Source of the DNA: Noviluteimonas sp052115395
Lineage (GTDB): Bacteria; Pseudomonadota; Gammaproteobacteria; Xanthomonadales; Xanthomonadaceae
Assembly (NCBI GenBank): GCA_052115395.1
Contig: JBFRGO010000001.1
Length of the DNA stretch: 64,000 nucleotides
Reading direction: 5' to 3' (one strand)
The stretch's first letter is position 1. The number at the start of each line of letters is the position of its first letter. Made by a program: the position numbers and the translations under genes. Of this stretch, positions 26,760 to 34,730 are shown in pieces. Below the pieces are notes generated by a model. That model worked only from the letters and a program-made list of their open reading frames with translations. It did no database searches and was not told where the DNA came from.

Positions 26760-27742
26760 TCCGACTCGCATTGGCTATCCTCCTCACATCGCTCGCGCCG
26801 CTGGCGCACGCGACCGACCGCACCACCCACACCGTGCTGCACACCGTCGAAGTCCGCGCGGCCGCCGGGCCTCCCCTCTGGAAATACGTTCGCGGCGACA
26901 GGACGCTTTGGGTCGTCGGCGACCTTGGCGTCGTTCGCAAGGGCACAAAGATCAATGAAACTGCGATTCGCGCGCGCGTCGTGGAATCGGGAGCGGTGCT
27001 CGGGCGCCAGGGCCTCGTCGTCGGGGACAACATCGGGATCTTCCGCACGCTGACCTTGTGGCCTGCGATCCGGAAGGTGCGCTTCAATGCCGATGGCGCG
27101 CGCCTGGCGGACCTGCTGCCGCTGGATGTGCACGCACGCTGGATGGATGCGAAAACCCGCTACGTCGGCCGCGACGATGGCATGGAGCGGTTGCGCCCCA
27201 TGTACGCTGCGTTCGAACTGTACCGGGCGGGCCTCGAAACGCATGGCCTTTCGAACGACGACCTCGCGGGATCCATCGTCAGCGACGCTGCGAAAGCGCG
27301 CAACGTTCCCATCGTCGACGTCCGCGCACGCATGCCGATCGACGACGCGCGCAAGGCAGTCCGAACCTTCGATGTCCCGCGCGAACAGGACATCGCGTGC
27401 CTGTCCGACACGTTGTCGCGGATCGACGCGTGGTTGCCCGCGGCGCAGGCCCTTGCCGATGCGTGGGCCGTGGGCGACGTCAACGCGGCACGCGAAGTCC
27501 GATCGAAGGCACCGGTGCAAGCCTGCTGGTCGACGCTGACCAACGCGGCCATCGCGCGAAGCCAGGGCATCGCGGATCTGGAAGCCCACGTGCACGACGC
27601 ATGGCGCGAAGGTCTTCGCAAGGCGACGGCGCAGCACGCTGTCGTTTTCGCCTCGATTCCGCTTCGCGACGCGCTCGATGGCACCGGTCTGGCGCGAGTC
27701 CTTCTCGACGAGGGCTTCCATTTGGATACCGCGTCGGAGTGA
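26756..27742 (+). CDS. TraB/GumN family protein, exported
   Basis: This 328-residue protein has a signal peptide (1-19, cleavage at AHA). The segment PPLWKYVRGDRTLWVVGDL aligns with the start of TraB/PrgY/GumN domains, where GTxH (GX2H) normally binds metal. Here it reads VGDLG (54-58), so the His is missing. The later blocks (LLPLDVHARW, GLETHGLSNDDLA, and a Cys-containing C-terminal half with DIACLSDTL) fit the family loosely. TraB/PrgY proteins in enterococci neutralise a self-made peptide pheromone, and animal Tiki proteins are Wnt proteases. A peptide-related role beside the small peptide gene is an attractive inference. Confidence 0.65.
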   Translation: MIRLALAILLTSLAPLAHATDRTTHTVLHTVEVRAAAGPPLWKYVRGDRTLWVVGDLGVVRKGTKINETAIRARVVESGAVLGRQGLVVGDNIGIFRTLTLWPAIRKVRFNADGARLADLLPLDVHARWMDAKTRYVGRDDGMERLRPMYAAFELYRAGLETHGLSNDDLAGSIVSDAAKARNVPIVDVRARMPIDDARKAVRTFDVPREQDIACLSDTLSRIDAWLPAAQALADAWAVGDVNAAREVRSKAPVQACWSTLTNAAIARSQGIADLEAHVHDAWREGLRKATAQHAVVFASIPLRDALDGTGLARVLLDEGFHLDTASE

Positions 27743-28251
27743 CGCCCGTTTGCGATCGCCTGTTGGCCCTCACCGCATCGCTCGCGATCACGGTGTTTGC
27801 CCTGGCTTGGCTGATGGCGTGGAAGCCCACGCAACCGACGATCGTGGCCGATTCGACGGCGCTGCAAGTCGCTTGGCTCCCGCGAGCGAAGCCAACGCCG
27901 TCCATCGAAAGCACGCATCGCGGCACCGCCCGGCCTGCCGCGCCGAAACGAAAGCCATCGGATGCCGCGCGCGTCGTGAAACGAACGTCCGAACCGATCT
28001 CATCCGTACCGGCGGCGCCGCTCAACCTCCGGCTTCCCGAGACCGCGCCGGTTTCCTTCGCGCCCAATCCCCTTCGGCCTCGGCCAGCATCGCTGACCGT
28101 CGACCACCTGCCGCGCTTCCAAATGCGCGAAGCCTCTTTGGAGGGAAGCAGCACCGCGCGCGATTGCGCCGAACTGCGGGCCGCCCTGGCGAAAGCGGCG
28201 AACGCCGAAGTGATCCTGCGTTCCATGCACGCGCGCGGCTGCGCGTTGTGA
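27739..28251 (+). CDS. Uncharacterised membrane-anchored protein
   Basis: This 170-residue protein is not recognised. It starts at GTG overlapping the TraB/GumN-family stop. One N-terminal hydrophobic helix (LLALTASLAITVFALAWLM) would anchor it in the inner membrane with the rest outside. The linker is rich in Pro, Ala, Arg and Ser. The C-terminal 35 residues are helical with Cys in ARDCAELRAALAK and ARGCAL, a possible disulphide pair. It is the last gene of the operon, convergent with the winged-helix regulator 21 nt later. Confidence 0.6.
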   Translation: MTPVCDRLLALTASLAITVFALAWLMAWKPTQPTIVADSTALQVAWLPRAKPTPSIESTHRGTARPAAPKRKPSDAARVVKRTSEPISSVPAAPLNLRLPETAPVSFAPNPLRPRPASLTVDHLPRFQMREASLEGSSTARDCAELRAALAKAANAEVILRSMHARGCAL

Positions 28252-28272
28252 CAGCGTCGGTGAAACCTCGAC

Positions 28273-28653
28273 TCAGTGCGACGTCGGCGACTGCGTCGGA
28301 TCGTCGTGCCCGTCGGCCACCTTCTCGGGCTGCACCATGAACCGATAGCCGCGGCCGTGCAGGGTCTGGATGTAGCGCGGGTTGGACGCATCGTCCCCCA
28401 GCGCGCGCCGCAACTGGGCCACGATGCGATTGAGCACGCTCGGCGTGACGTGGCGATGGCCCCAGACGGTATCGAGCAGGCGTTCGCGCTCGATCGCCTC
28501 GCCCGCGTGCGACAGCAATTGCAGGAGCACCGCGTGCGCCTTGGGTTCCACGCCGATCATCCGGTCGCCGCGACGCACGCCGATCGGGCGCGCGCGCACC
28601 TCGACGTCGTCGAACTTGTAGACCTGCCCGGGGTCGCGAAAGGAGTCCTGCAT
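28273..28653 (-). CDS. Orphan winged-helix (OmpR/PhoB-type DNA-binding) protein
   Basis: This 126-residue protein consists of little more than a Trans_reg_C winged helix (residues about 20-110): PKAHAVLLQLLSHAGEAIER, then LLDTVWGHRHVTPSVLNRIV, and a wing ending YIQTLHGRGYRF. It lacks the receiver domain of response regulators and the membrane helix of CadC-like regulators. The ATG at 28653 follows GG-rich sequence. An upstream extension (to 28809) is open but looks non-coding. It converges on the peptide operon and could regulate it or the divergent DUF1232 gene. Confidence 0.75.
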   Translation of the reverse strand: MQDSFRDPGQVYKFDDVEVRARPIGVRRGDRMIGVEPKAHAVLLQLLSHAGEAIERERLLDTVWGHRHVTPSVLNRIVAQLRRALGDDASNPRYIQTLHGRGYRFMVQPEKVADGHDDPTQSPTSH

Positions 28654-28884
28654 CGATTGGCCCAACGGGCAAACCCGCACATCCCGGCTACCGCCGGTCG
28701 GGACGTTCGGCACCCCGACTTCCCGGCCGAGACATCCGGCATGCAACGGAGGAGACTCTGGACGCATCCAATCGGGATCGGGGCCCCGGAACCGAACCGC
28801 TTCGGCCACCGTCCCACCTTTCGGTCGCGCGCCGCGCCGGCCGGCGCACGCAACCTTCGGAAAAGCCGGTACGGGAGGTGCGCC

Positions 28885-29502
28885 ATGCGTCTATCCGCCC
28901 CCACCATCACCGACGAACCCCTGCCGATGCATTTCGGCACCGATTCCGGCGACGGCCCCGCGATCCGGCCCGAGGCGGTCGTCCAGTTCGATGCCCTGCT
29001 CCACGAGCTCTATCCCGATGCGGTGCGCGTCGACGCCGACCGCGTGCGCAACCTGTGCGTCTGGCTGGCCTCGATGCCCGCCCAGGCCGCGCAGGACGTG
29101 CTCGATCGCCGCCTGCGCCGCATCGAGGAGCTGCGGGCGATGCTCAGCGACGACTGCTGGGACCCGCCCGACGCCCTGCGCGCGCGGCTGGCCAAGCTGA
29201 TCGGCTACCTGGACGAGGATGAAGACCTCATCCCCGACCGCGAGCCGCTGCTCGGCAAGCTCGACGACGTGCTGTTGCTCGAACTGGCGTGGCCTGCGTT
29301 CGCATCGGAGGCCGAGGATTACCGCGACTTCTGCGCCTATCGCTCGGAGACCGCGGTGGCCGGCACCGGCGACCAGCAACGCGCCGCGTGGATCCGCGAC
29401 CGCCTGGCCGAGATCCAGTTGTGGCAGCACAACATGCGCGTGAACGCGAGCCACTACAGCCATCGCGGGCATGCGGAGGCGCCGTTCCGGGTCGGCAATT
29501 GA
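28885..29502 (+). CDS. DUF1232 (YkvA-like) domain protein
   Basis: This 205-residue protein has GGGAGGTG at 28873-28880 as its ribosome site. The segment DLIPDREPLLGKLDDVLLLE matches the core of DUF1232/YkvA proteins, in which an IPD...GxxDD pattern is conserved. It is acidic and mostly helical, with no signal peptide. The function of the family is unknown. It lies between the orphan regulator and dnaE, 85 nt before the dnaE start. Confidence 0.65.
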   Translation: MRLSAPTITDEPLPMHFGTDSGDGPAIRPEAVVQFDALLHELYPDAVRVDADRVRNLCVWLASMPAQAAQDVLDRRLRRIEELRAMLSDDCWDPPDALRARLAKLIGYLDEDEDLIPDREPLLGKLDDVLLLELAWPAFASEAEDYRDFCAYRSETAVAGTGDQQRAAWIRDRLAEIQLWQHNMRVNASHYSHRGHAEAPFRVGN

Positions 29503-29532
29503 TCGCCCACCTGCAGGCTTGCGTGTCAATTC

Positions 29533-29561
29533 TTGTGCCACGCCAGTCAGGCCCCTAACCT
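29533..29561 (+). promoter_or_regulatory. Predicted dnaE promoter
   Basis: TTGTGC (29533-29538) and TAACCT (29556-29561) are 17 bp apart. Transcription would start near 29568, about 20 nt before the dnaE ATG. A separate promoter is expected because accessory genes cut dnaE off from the lpx-rnhB transcript. Confidence 0.45.
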
Positions 29562-29587
29562 GCCGGGACGCCTTCGAACGTCCCGGC

Positions 29588-32500
29588 ATGCCCGCATTCG
29601 CCCACCTCCACCTGCACAGCGAGTATTCGCTGGTCGATTCGACCATCCGCATCGCGGACCTGGTCGGCCGCTGCGTGGCGCAGGGGCAGCCGGCGGTGGC
29701 GATCACCGACCAGAACAACCTGTTCGCGCTGGTGAAGTTCTACAAGGCGGCCGAGAGCGCGGGCATCAAGCCGATCGCCGGCGCCGACCTGTTGCTCGCG
29801 CACGGCGACGAAGCCCCCACGCGCATGACGGTGTTGTGCCGCGATCGCGATGGTTACCTGAGCCTGTCGCGCCTGCTCACGCGCGCGTGGATGGAAGGCC
29901 ATCGCAACGACGGTGTCGTCGTGCGCCCGCAATGGCTGGAGGAAGCGAACAACGGCTTGTTCCTGCTCGCCGGCCGCCACAGCGAAGCCGGGCGCCTGGC
30001 GCTCGCAGGCAAACACGAACTCGCCGAACAATGGCTCGCGCAGTGGCAGCAGGCCACGGGCGAGCGCCTGCACCTGGAACTCACGCGCACCGCGCGCGAA
30101 CACGAAGACGCATTCAACGCCTTCGCGCTGCATGCATCCTCGCGCCGCGGCGTGCCGATCATTGCGACCAACGACGCGCGCTTCCTCGACGAAAACGGCT
30201 TCGACGCGCACGAAGCACGCGTGTGCATCGCCACCGGTCGCGTACTCGACGATCCCAAGCGCCCGAAGGACTACAGCCCCGAGCAGTACGTGAAGTCCTC
30301 CGAGCAGATGTCGGCGTTGTTCACCGACCTGCCCGACGCGCTCGACAACGCGATCGCGCTCGCCACGCGCTGCAATCTGGAATTGCGCCTGGGCACGTAT
30401 TACCTGCCCGCCTTCCCGGTGCCCGACGACGAAACGCTGGACAGCTGGATGCGCGTGCAGGCGCGCGAGGGCCTGACCAAGCGCCTGGAGAAGGCGCCCA
30501 TCGCCGCCGGCCACACGCGCGAGTCGTATTTCGAACGCCTCGAGATCGAACTCGACGTCATCATCAAGATGGGCTTCCCCGGCTACTTCCTGATCGTGGC
30601 CGACTTCATCAACTGGGCGAAGGACCACGGCATTCCCGTGGGCCCGGGGCGCGGTTCAGGTGCCGGTTCGCTGGTCGCGTGGGCGCTGGGCATCACCGAC
30701 CTGGATCCGATTCCCTACGACCTGCTGTTCGAGCGCTTCCTCAACCCCGAACGCGTGTCGATGCCCGACTTCGACATCGACTTCTGCATGGACCGGCGCG
30801 ACGAGGTGATCGATTACGTCGCCGCCAAATACGGCCGCGACCGCGTCAGCCAGATCATCACCTACGGCACGATGGCCGCGAAGGCCGTGGTGCGCGACAC
30901 CGGCCGCGTGCTCGGCCATCCCTACGGTTTCGTCGACGGCATCGCCAAGCTGATCCCGCTCACGCTGGGCGTGAGCCTGGACGATGCGCTGGGCGAATCC
31001 GACGCCGCGCGCAAGAACCCGGAACTCGCATCGGCCGAACTGATGCAGCGCAACGCGGCCGAGGACGATGTCCGCGACCTGCTCTCGCTCGCGCGCGACC
31101 TGGAAGACCTCACGCGCAACGCCGGCAAGCACGCTGGCGGCGTGGTGATCGCGCCCAGCCCGCTGTCCGACTTCTGCCCGCTGTTCGCCGAACACGACGA
31201 AGGCGGCCGCGGCCGCAATCCCGTCACCCAGTTCGACAAGGACGACGTCGAAACCATCGGCCTGGTGAAGTTCGACTTCCTCGGCCTGCGCACGCTGACG
31301 ATCATCGATTGGGCGGTGAAGGCGATCAACCTGCGCCGCGCGGTCGCCGGCGAAGCGCCGCTCGACATCACCGCGCTCGCACTCGAAGACAAACCGACCT
31401 ACGAACTGTTCGCGCGCGGCGACACCGTCGCGGTGTTCCAGTTCGAATCGCGCGGCATGCGCGAACTGCTCAAGCGCGCCAAGCCCGACACCTTCGAAGA
31501 CATCATCGCGCTCGCTGCGTTGTTCCGCCCCGGCCCGCTGGGCTCGGGGATGGACCGCGACTGGGTGGACCGCAAACACGGCAACGCCGAAGTCAGTTAT
31601 CCGCATCCGCTGCTGGAATCCGTGCTCGCGCCGACCTACGGCGTGATCGTGTACCAGGAACAGGTGATGCAGATCGCGCAGGTGCTGGCGGGCTATTCGC
31701 TCGGCGGCGCCGACCTGCTGCGCCGCGCCATGGGCAAGAAGAAGCCCGAGGAAATGGCGAAGGAGCGCGTCAAGTTCGAAGCCGGCGCGGCGGCCAACAA
31801 CGTCGACGCGCGCGTGGCCTCGTCGATCTTCGACTTGATGGAGAAGTTCGCCGAGTACGGCTTCAACAAGTCGCACTCGGCCGCCTATGCGCTGGTCGCC
31901 TACCAGACGGCGTGGTTGAAGGTGCATTACCCCGCCGAATTCATGGCGGCGGTGTTGTCCTCGGACATGGACAACACGGACAAGGTCGTCGGCTTCCTCG
32001 ACGAAGCGCGCACCTTGTCGCTCCAGGTGTTGCCGCCCGACGTCAACGCGTCGGTGTACATGTTCGAAGCGATCGATCCGAAAACCATCCGCTACGGCCT
32101 GGGCGCGGTGAAAGGCGTCGGCCGCGGCGTGTGCGAGGCGATCGCCGAAGAGCGCGAGCGCAACGGCGTGTTCGTCGACCTGCTCGATTTCTGCAAGCGC
32201 GTGGAAGGCTCCAAGCTCAATCGCCGCGCGCTCGAAGCGCTGGTCAACGCCGGTGCGCTCGATGCACTCGGCCGCAACCGCGCCTCGCTGATGCTGCAGT
32301 TGCCTGAAGTGCTGAAGGCCACCGACCAGCTCGCGCGCGAACGCGAAGCCGGCCAGGTATCGCTGTTCGGCGCGATGCCCGAAGCACCCGCACTGCACCT
32401 GTCGCTGCCCGAATCCGAGGAATGGTCGCTGCTGCAGAAGCTGCAGGGCGAGCGCGAGACGCTCGGCCACTATCTCAGCGGCCATCCACTCGATCCGTAT

Positions 32501-33109
32501 CGCGAGGAACTGCGCGGCCTGGTCGGCCACGACCTCAGCGACCTGGACCGGATGTGGAGCGAGCGCCCGGACGAAGAACGCAAGGGCTGGCGCCCGGAAA
32601 TGGCGGTGGTGATCGCCGGCCAGGTGATCGGCCTGCGCAAGCGCGGCGACAGCCAGGCCTTCGTGCAACTCGAAGACGGGCGCGGCCGCATCGAATGCGC
32701 GTTCTTCGCCGAGGCGTATTACAACTTCGCGCAGTTGCTGACGCGCGACCGCATCCTGGTGATCGAAGGCGGCCTGCGCGAAGACGAATTCAGCGGCGGC
32801 TTCTCGCTGCGTGCGAAGCGTTGCTGGGATTTCTCGCAAGTGTGCAGCCAGTACGCGCAACGCCTGTCGGTGAAACTCGACCTGCGGCAGAAGGATGCGC
32901 TCGCGCATTTCGAACGCGCCCTGCATCCCTATCTGCCCGGCGCCACGCCGATGCTGCTCGAAGCGATCACCGCAACCGCGGTCGGGCGCCTGAGCATCAA
33001 TGGGGGCCAGGGCGTGCGCGCCGATGCCGGATTGCCCGGCGTGTTGCGCAGCATTCCCGGCGTGCGCACAGTGCGCCTGGCATTGGCGAAACCCTGGGCT
33101 TCGTCCTGA
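29588..33109 (+). CDS. dnaE: DNA polymerase III subunit alpha
   Basis: This is the replicative polymerase catalytic subunit, 1173 residues. The N-terminal PHP domain starts FAHLHLHSEYSLVDS, the C-family palm carries PDFDIDFCMDRRDEVIDY, and the helix-hairpin-helix and OB-fold regions follow (VVIAGQVIGLRKRGDSQAF). No clear Shine-Dalgarno precedes the ATG. In E. coli it lies between rnhB and accA. Here it is separated from both by accessory or inserted genes. Confidence 0.98.
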   Translation: MPAFAHLHLHSEYSLVDSTIRIADLVGRCVAQGQPAVAITDQNNLFALVKFYKAAESAGIKPIAGADLLLAHGDEAPTRMTVLCRDRDGYLSLSRLLTRAWMEGHRNDGVVVRPQWLEEANNGLFLLAGRHSEAGRLALAGKHELAEQWLAQWQQATGERLHLELTRTAREHEDAFNAFALHASSRRGVPIIATNDARFLDENGFDAHEARVCIATGRVLDDPKRPKDYSPEQYVKSSEQMSALFTDLPDALDNAIALATRCNLELRLGTYYLPAFPVPDDETLDSWMRVQAREGLTKRLEKAPIAAGHTRESYFERLEIELDVIIKMGFPGYFLIVADFINWAKDHGIPVGPGRGSGAGSLVAWALGITDLDPIPYDLLFERFLNPERVSMPDFDIDFCMDRRDEVIDYVAAKYGRDRVSQIITYGTMAAKAVVRDTGRVLGHPYGFVDGIAKLIPLTLGVSLDDALGESDAARKNPELASAELMQRNAAEDDVRDLLSLARDLEDLTRNAGKHAGGVVIAPSPLSDFCPLFAEHDEGGRGRNPVTQFDKDDVETIGLVKFDFLGLRTLTIIDWAVKAINLRRAVAGEAPLDITALALEDKPTYELFARGDTVAVFQFESRGMRELLKRAKPDTFEDIIALAALFRPGPLGSGMDRDWVDRKHGNAEVSYPHPLLESVLAPTYGVIVYQEQVMQIAQVLAGYSLGGADLLRRAMGKKKPEEMAKERVKFEAGAAANNVDARVASSIFDLMEKFAEYGFNKSHSAAYALVAYQTAWLKVHYPAEFMAAVLSSDMDNTDKVVGFLDEARTLSLQVLPPDVNASVYMFEAIDPKTIRYGLGAVKGVGRGVCEAIAEERERNGVFVDLLDFCKRVEGSKLNRRALEALVNAGALDALGRNRASLMLQLPEVLKATDQLAREREAGQVSLFGAMPEAPALHLSLPESEEWSLLQKLQGERETLGHYLSGHPLDPYREELRGLVGHDLSDLDRMWSERPDEERKGWRPEMAVVIAGQVIGLRKRGDSQAFVQLEDGRGRIECAFFAEAYYNFAQLLTRDRILVIEGGLREDEFSGGFSLRAKRCWDFSQVCSQYAQRLSVKLDLRQKDALAHFERALHPYLPGATPMLLEAITATAVGRLSINGGQGVRADAGLPGVLRSIPGVRTVRLALAKPWASS

Positions 33110-33185
33110 CGGATTTGCCCGAAGGGACAATTGAAAGCATCGCGCCTGCGCGTTCGACTGCCGGTCTCCCCGAGTCGATCCTGCC

Positions 33186-34730
33186 ATGGCCTCTTCCGCG
33201 CAAAGCGCAGCACCGCGACGCTCCCTGACCGACCGTTTCCTGCGCGTCGTCGAAGTCGGCGGCAACGCACTCCCGCATCCGGCGACCCTGTTCGCCTTGC
33301 TCACGCTCTGCGTCATCGTCGCCTCGTCGCTCGCGACGTGGTTGGATCTGTCCGCCGCGCATCCTTCCACCGGCGAAACGATCCGCCCCGTCGACCTGCT
33401 CTCGCGCGAGGGCCTGCATCGCCTGCTCACCGGCCTGGTGCCGAACTTCACCGGCTTCGCGCCGCTCGGTGCGGTGCTGGTCTCGCTGATCGGCATTGGT
33501 GTCGCGGAACATTCGGGCTTGATCGGTGCGGCCTTGCGCCGGCTCGTATTCGCGGCGCCGCGCTGGGCGCTCACGCCGGTCGTCGTGTTCGCGGGCGTGA
33601 TGTCGAACATGGCCAGCGAAATCGGCTACGTGCTGCTGATCCCGCTCGCGGGGCTGATGTTCAAGGGCGCGGGCCGGCATCCGATCGTCGGCATGGCGGC
33701 GGCCTTCGCGGGCGTGTCGGGTGGGTTTTCGGCGAACCTGCTGTTGGGCTCGATTGATCCGTTGTTGTCCGGCCTGTCGCAGGAAGCCGCCCGCCTCGTC
33801 GATCCCGCTTACACCGTCAGCGCGGCGGCCAACTGGTATTTCATGATGGCCTCGACGGGGCTCGTCGTCGGCGTCGCGACGTGGGTCACCGAACGCCATG
33901 TCGCGCCGCGATTCGACACCACTTCCGATGTCGACGATACGGCCGACACGATCGCGCCGCCCGATGCGAACGAACGCCGCGGCCTGCGCTGGGCGTTGTA
34001 CGCAACGCTCGCGCTGAGTGCGCTGATCGCATGGGGCGTCCTGCCGGCCGACGGCCTGTTGCGCAACACGCAAACCGGCGGCGTGCTCGATTCCCCTTTC
34101 CTGCGCGGCATCGTCGGGATCATCTTCGCCTACGGCGTGGTCTCCGGCATCGCCTATGGCCTGGGCGCGCGCACGCTGCGCAGCGATGCCGACGTGATCC
34201 GCGGCATGGGCGCGAGCATGGCGGCGCTCGGGCCCTATATCGCGCTGGTGTTCTTCATGGCGCAGTTCGTCGCGTGTTTCCAGTGGACGAACCTGGGGTT
34301 GATCCTCGCGGTCAAACTCGCGGGCGTGTTGCAGACCTTGCAATTGCCGGCGATTCCCCTGTTCCTGGGCCTGATCGCGATCACCGCGGTCGCCAATCTC
34401 TTCCTAGGTTCGGCCTCCGCGAAGTGGGCGCTGATGGCGCCGATCTTCGTGCCGATGTTCATGCTGCTCGGCTACGCGCCGGAGATGGTGCAGGCCGGCT
34501 ACCGCATCGGCGATTCGGTGACCAACATCATCTCGCCGATGATGAGCTACTTCGCGCTGATCATTGCCTTCTTCCAACGTTACGAACCCAAGGCGGGGCT
34601 GGGAACGCTGGTGTCGACGATGCTGCCCTATTCGATCGCGCTGGGGATCGCGTGGTCGGTGCTGTTCGCGGTGTGGATCGCACTGGGTTGGCCCGTCGGG
34701 CCGGGCGCGCCACTGGTCTATCCGAACTAG
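33186..34730 (+). CDS. AbgT family transporter
   Basis: This inner-membrane transporter has 514 residues and about 12 hydrophobic segments. AbgT imports p-aminobenzoyl-glutamate in E. coli, and MtrF-like members export sulfonamides. Family features include VGGNALPHPATLFALL at the N-terminus, SEIGYVLLIPLAGLMF and the C-terminal GDSVTNIISPMMSYFALI. The stop overlaps that of the convergent glycosidase (CTAG). It stands between dnaE and accA, usually neighbours. Confidence 0.9.
   Translation: MASSAQSAAPRRSLTDRFLRVVEVGGNALPHPATLFALLTLCVIVASSLATWLDLSAAHPSTGETIRPVDLLSREGLHRLLTGLVPNFTGFAPLGAVLVSLIGIGVAEHSGLIGAALRRLVFAAPRWALTPVVVFAGVMSNMASEIGYVLLIPLAGLMFKGAGRHPIVGMAAAFAGVSGGFSANLLLGSIDPLLSGLSQEAARLVDPAYTVSAAANWYFMMASTGLVVGVATWVTERHVAPRFDTTSDVDDTADTIAPPDANERRGLRWALYATLALSALIAWGVLPADGLLRNTQTGGVLDSPFLRGIVGIIFAYGVVSGIAYGLGARTLRSDADVIRGMGASMAALGPYIALVFFMAQFVACFQWTNLGLILAVKLAGVLQTLQLPAIPLFLGLIAITAVANLFLGSASAKWALMAPIFVPMFMLLGYAPEMVQAGYRIGDSVTNIISPMMSYFALIIAFFQRYEPKAGLGTLVSTMLPYSIALGIAWSVLFAVWIALGWPVGPGAPLVYPN

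Noticed and set aside
30656..33610. 984-codon open frame on the minus strand
   Set aside because: It is the antisense shadow of dnaE and extends into the AbgT gene. It has no known motif and no ribosome site.
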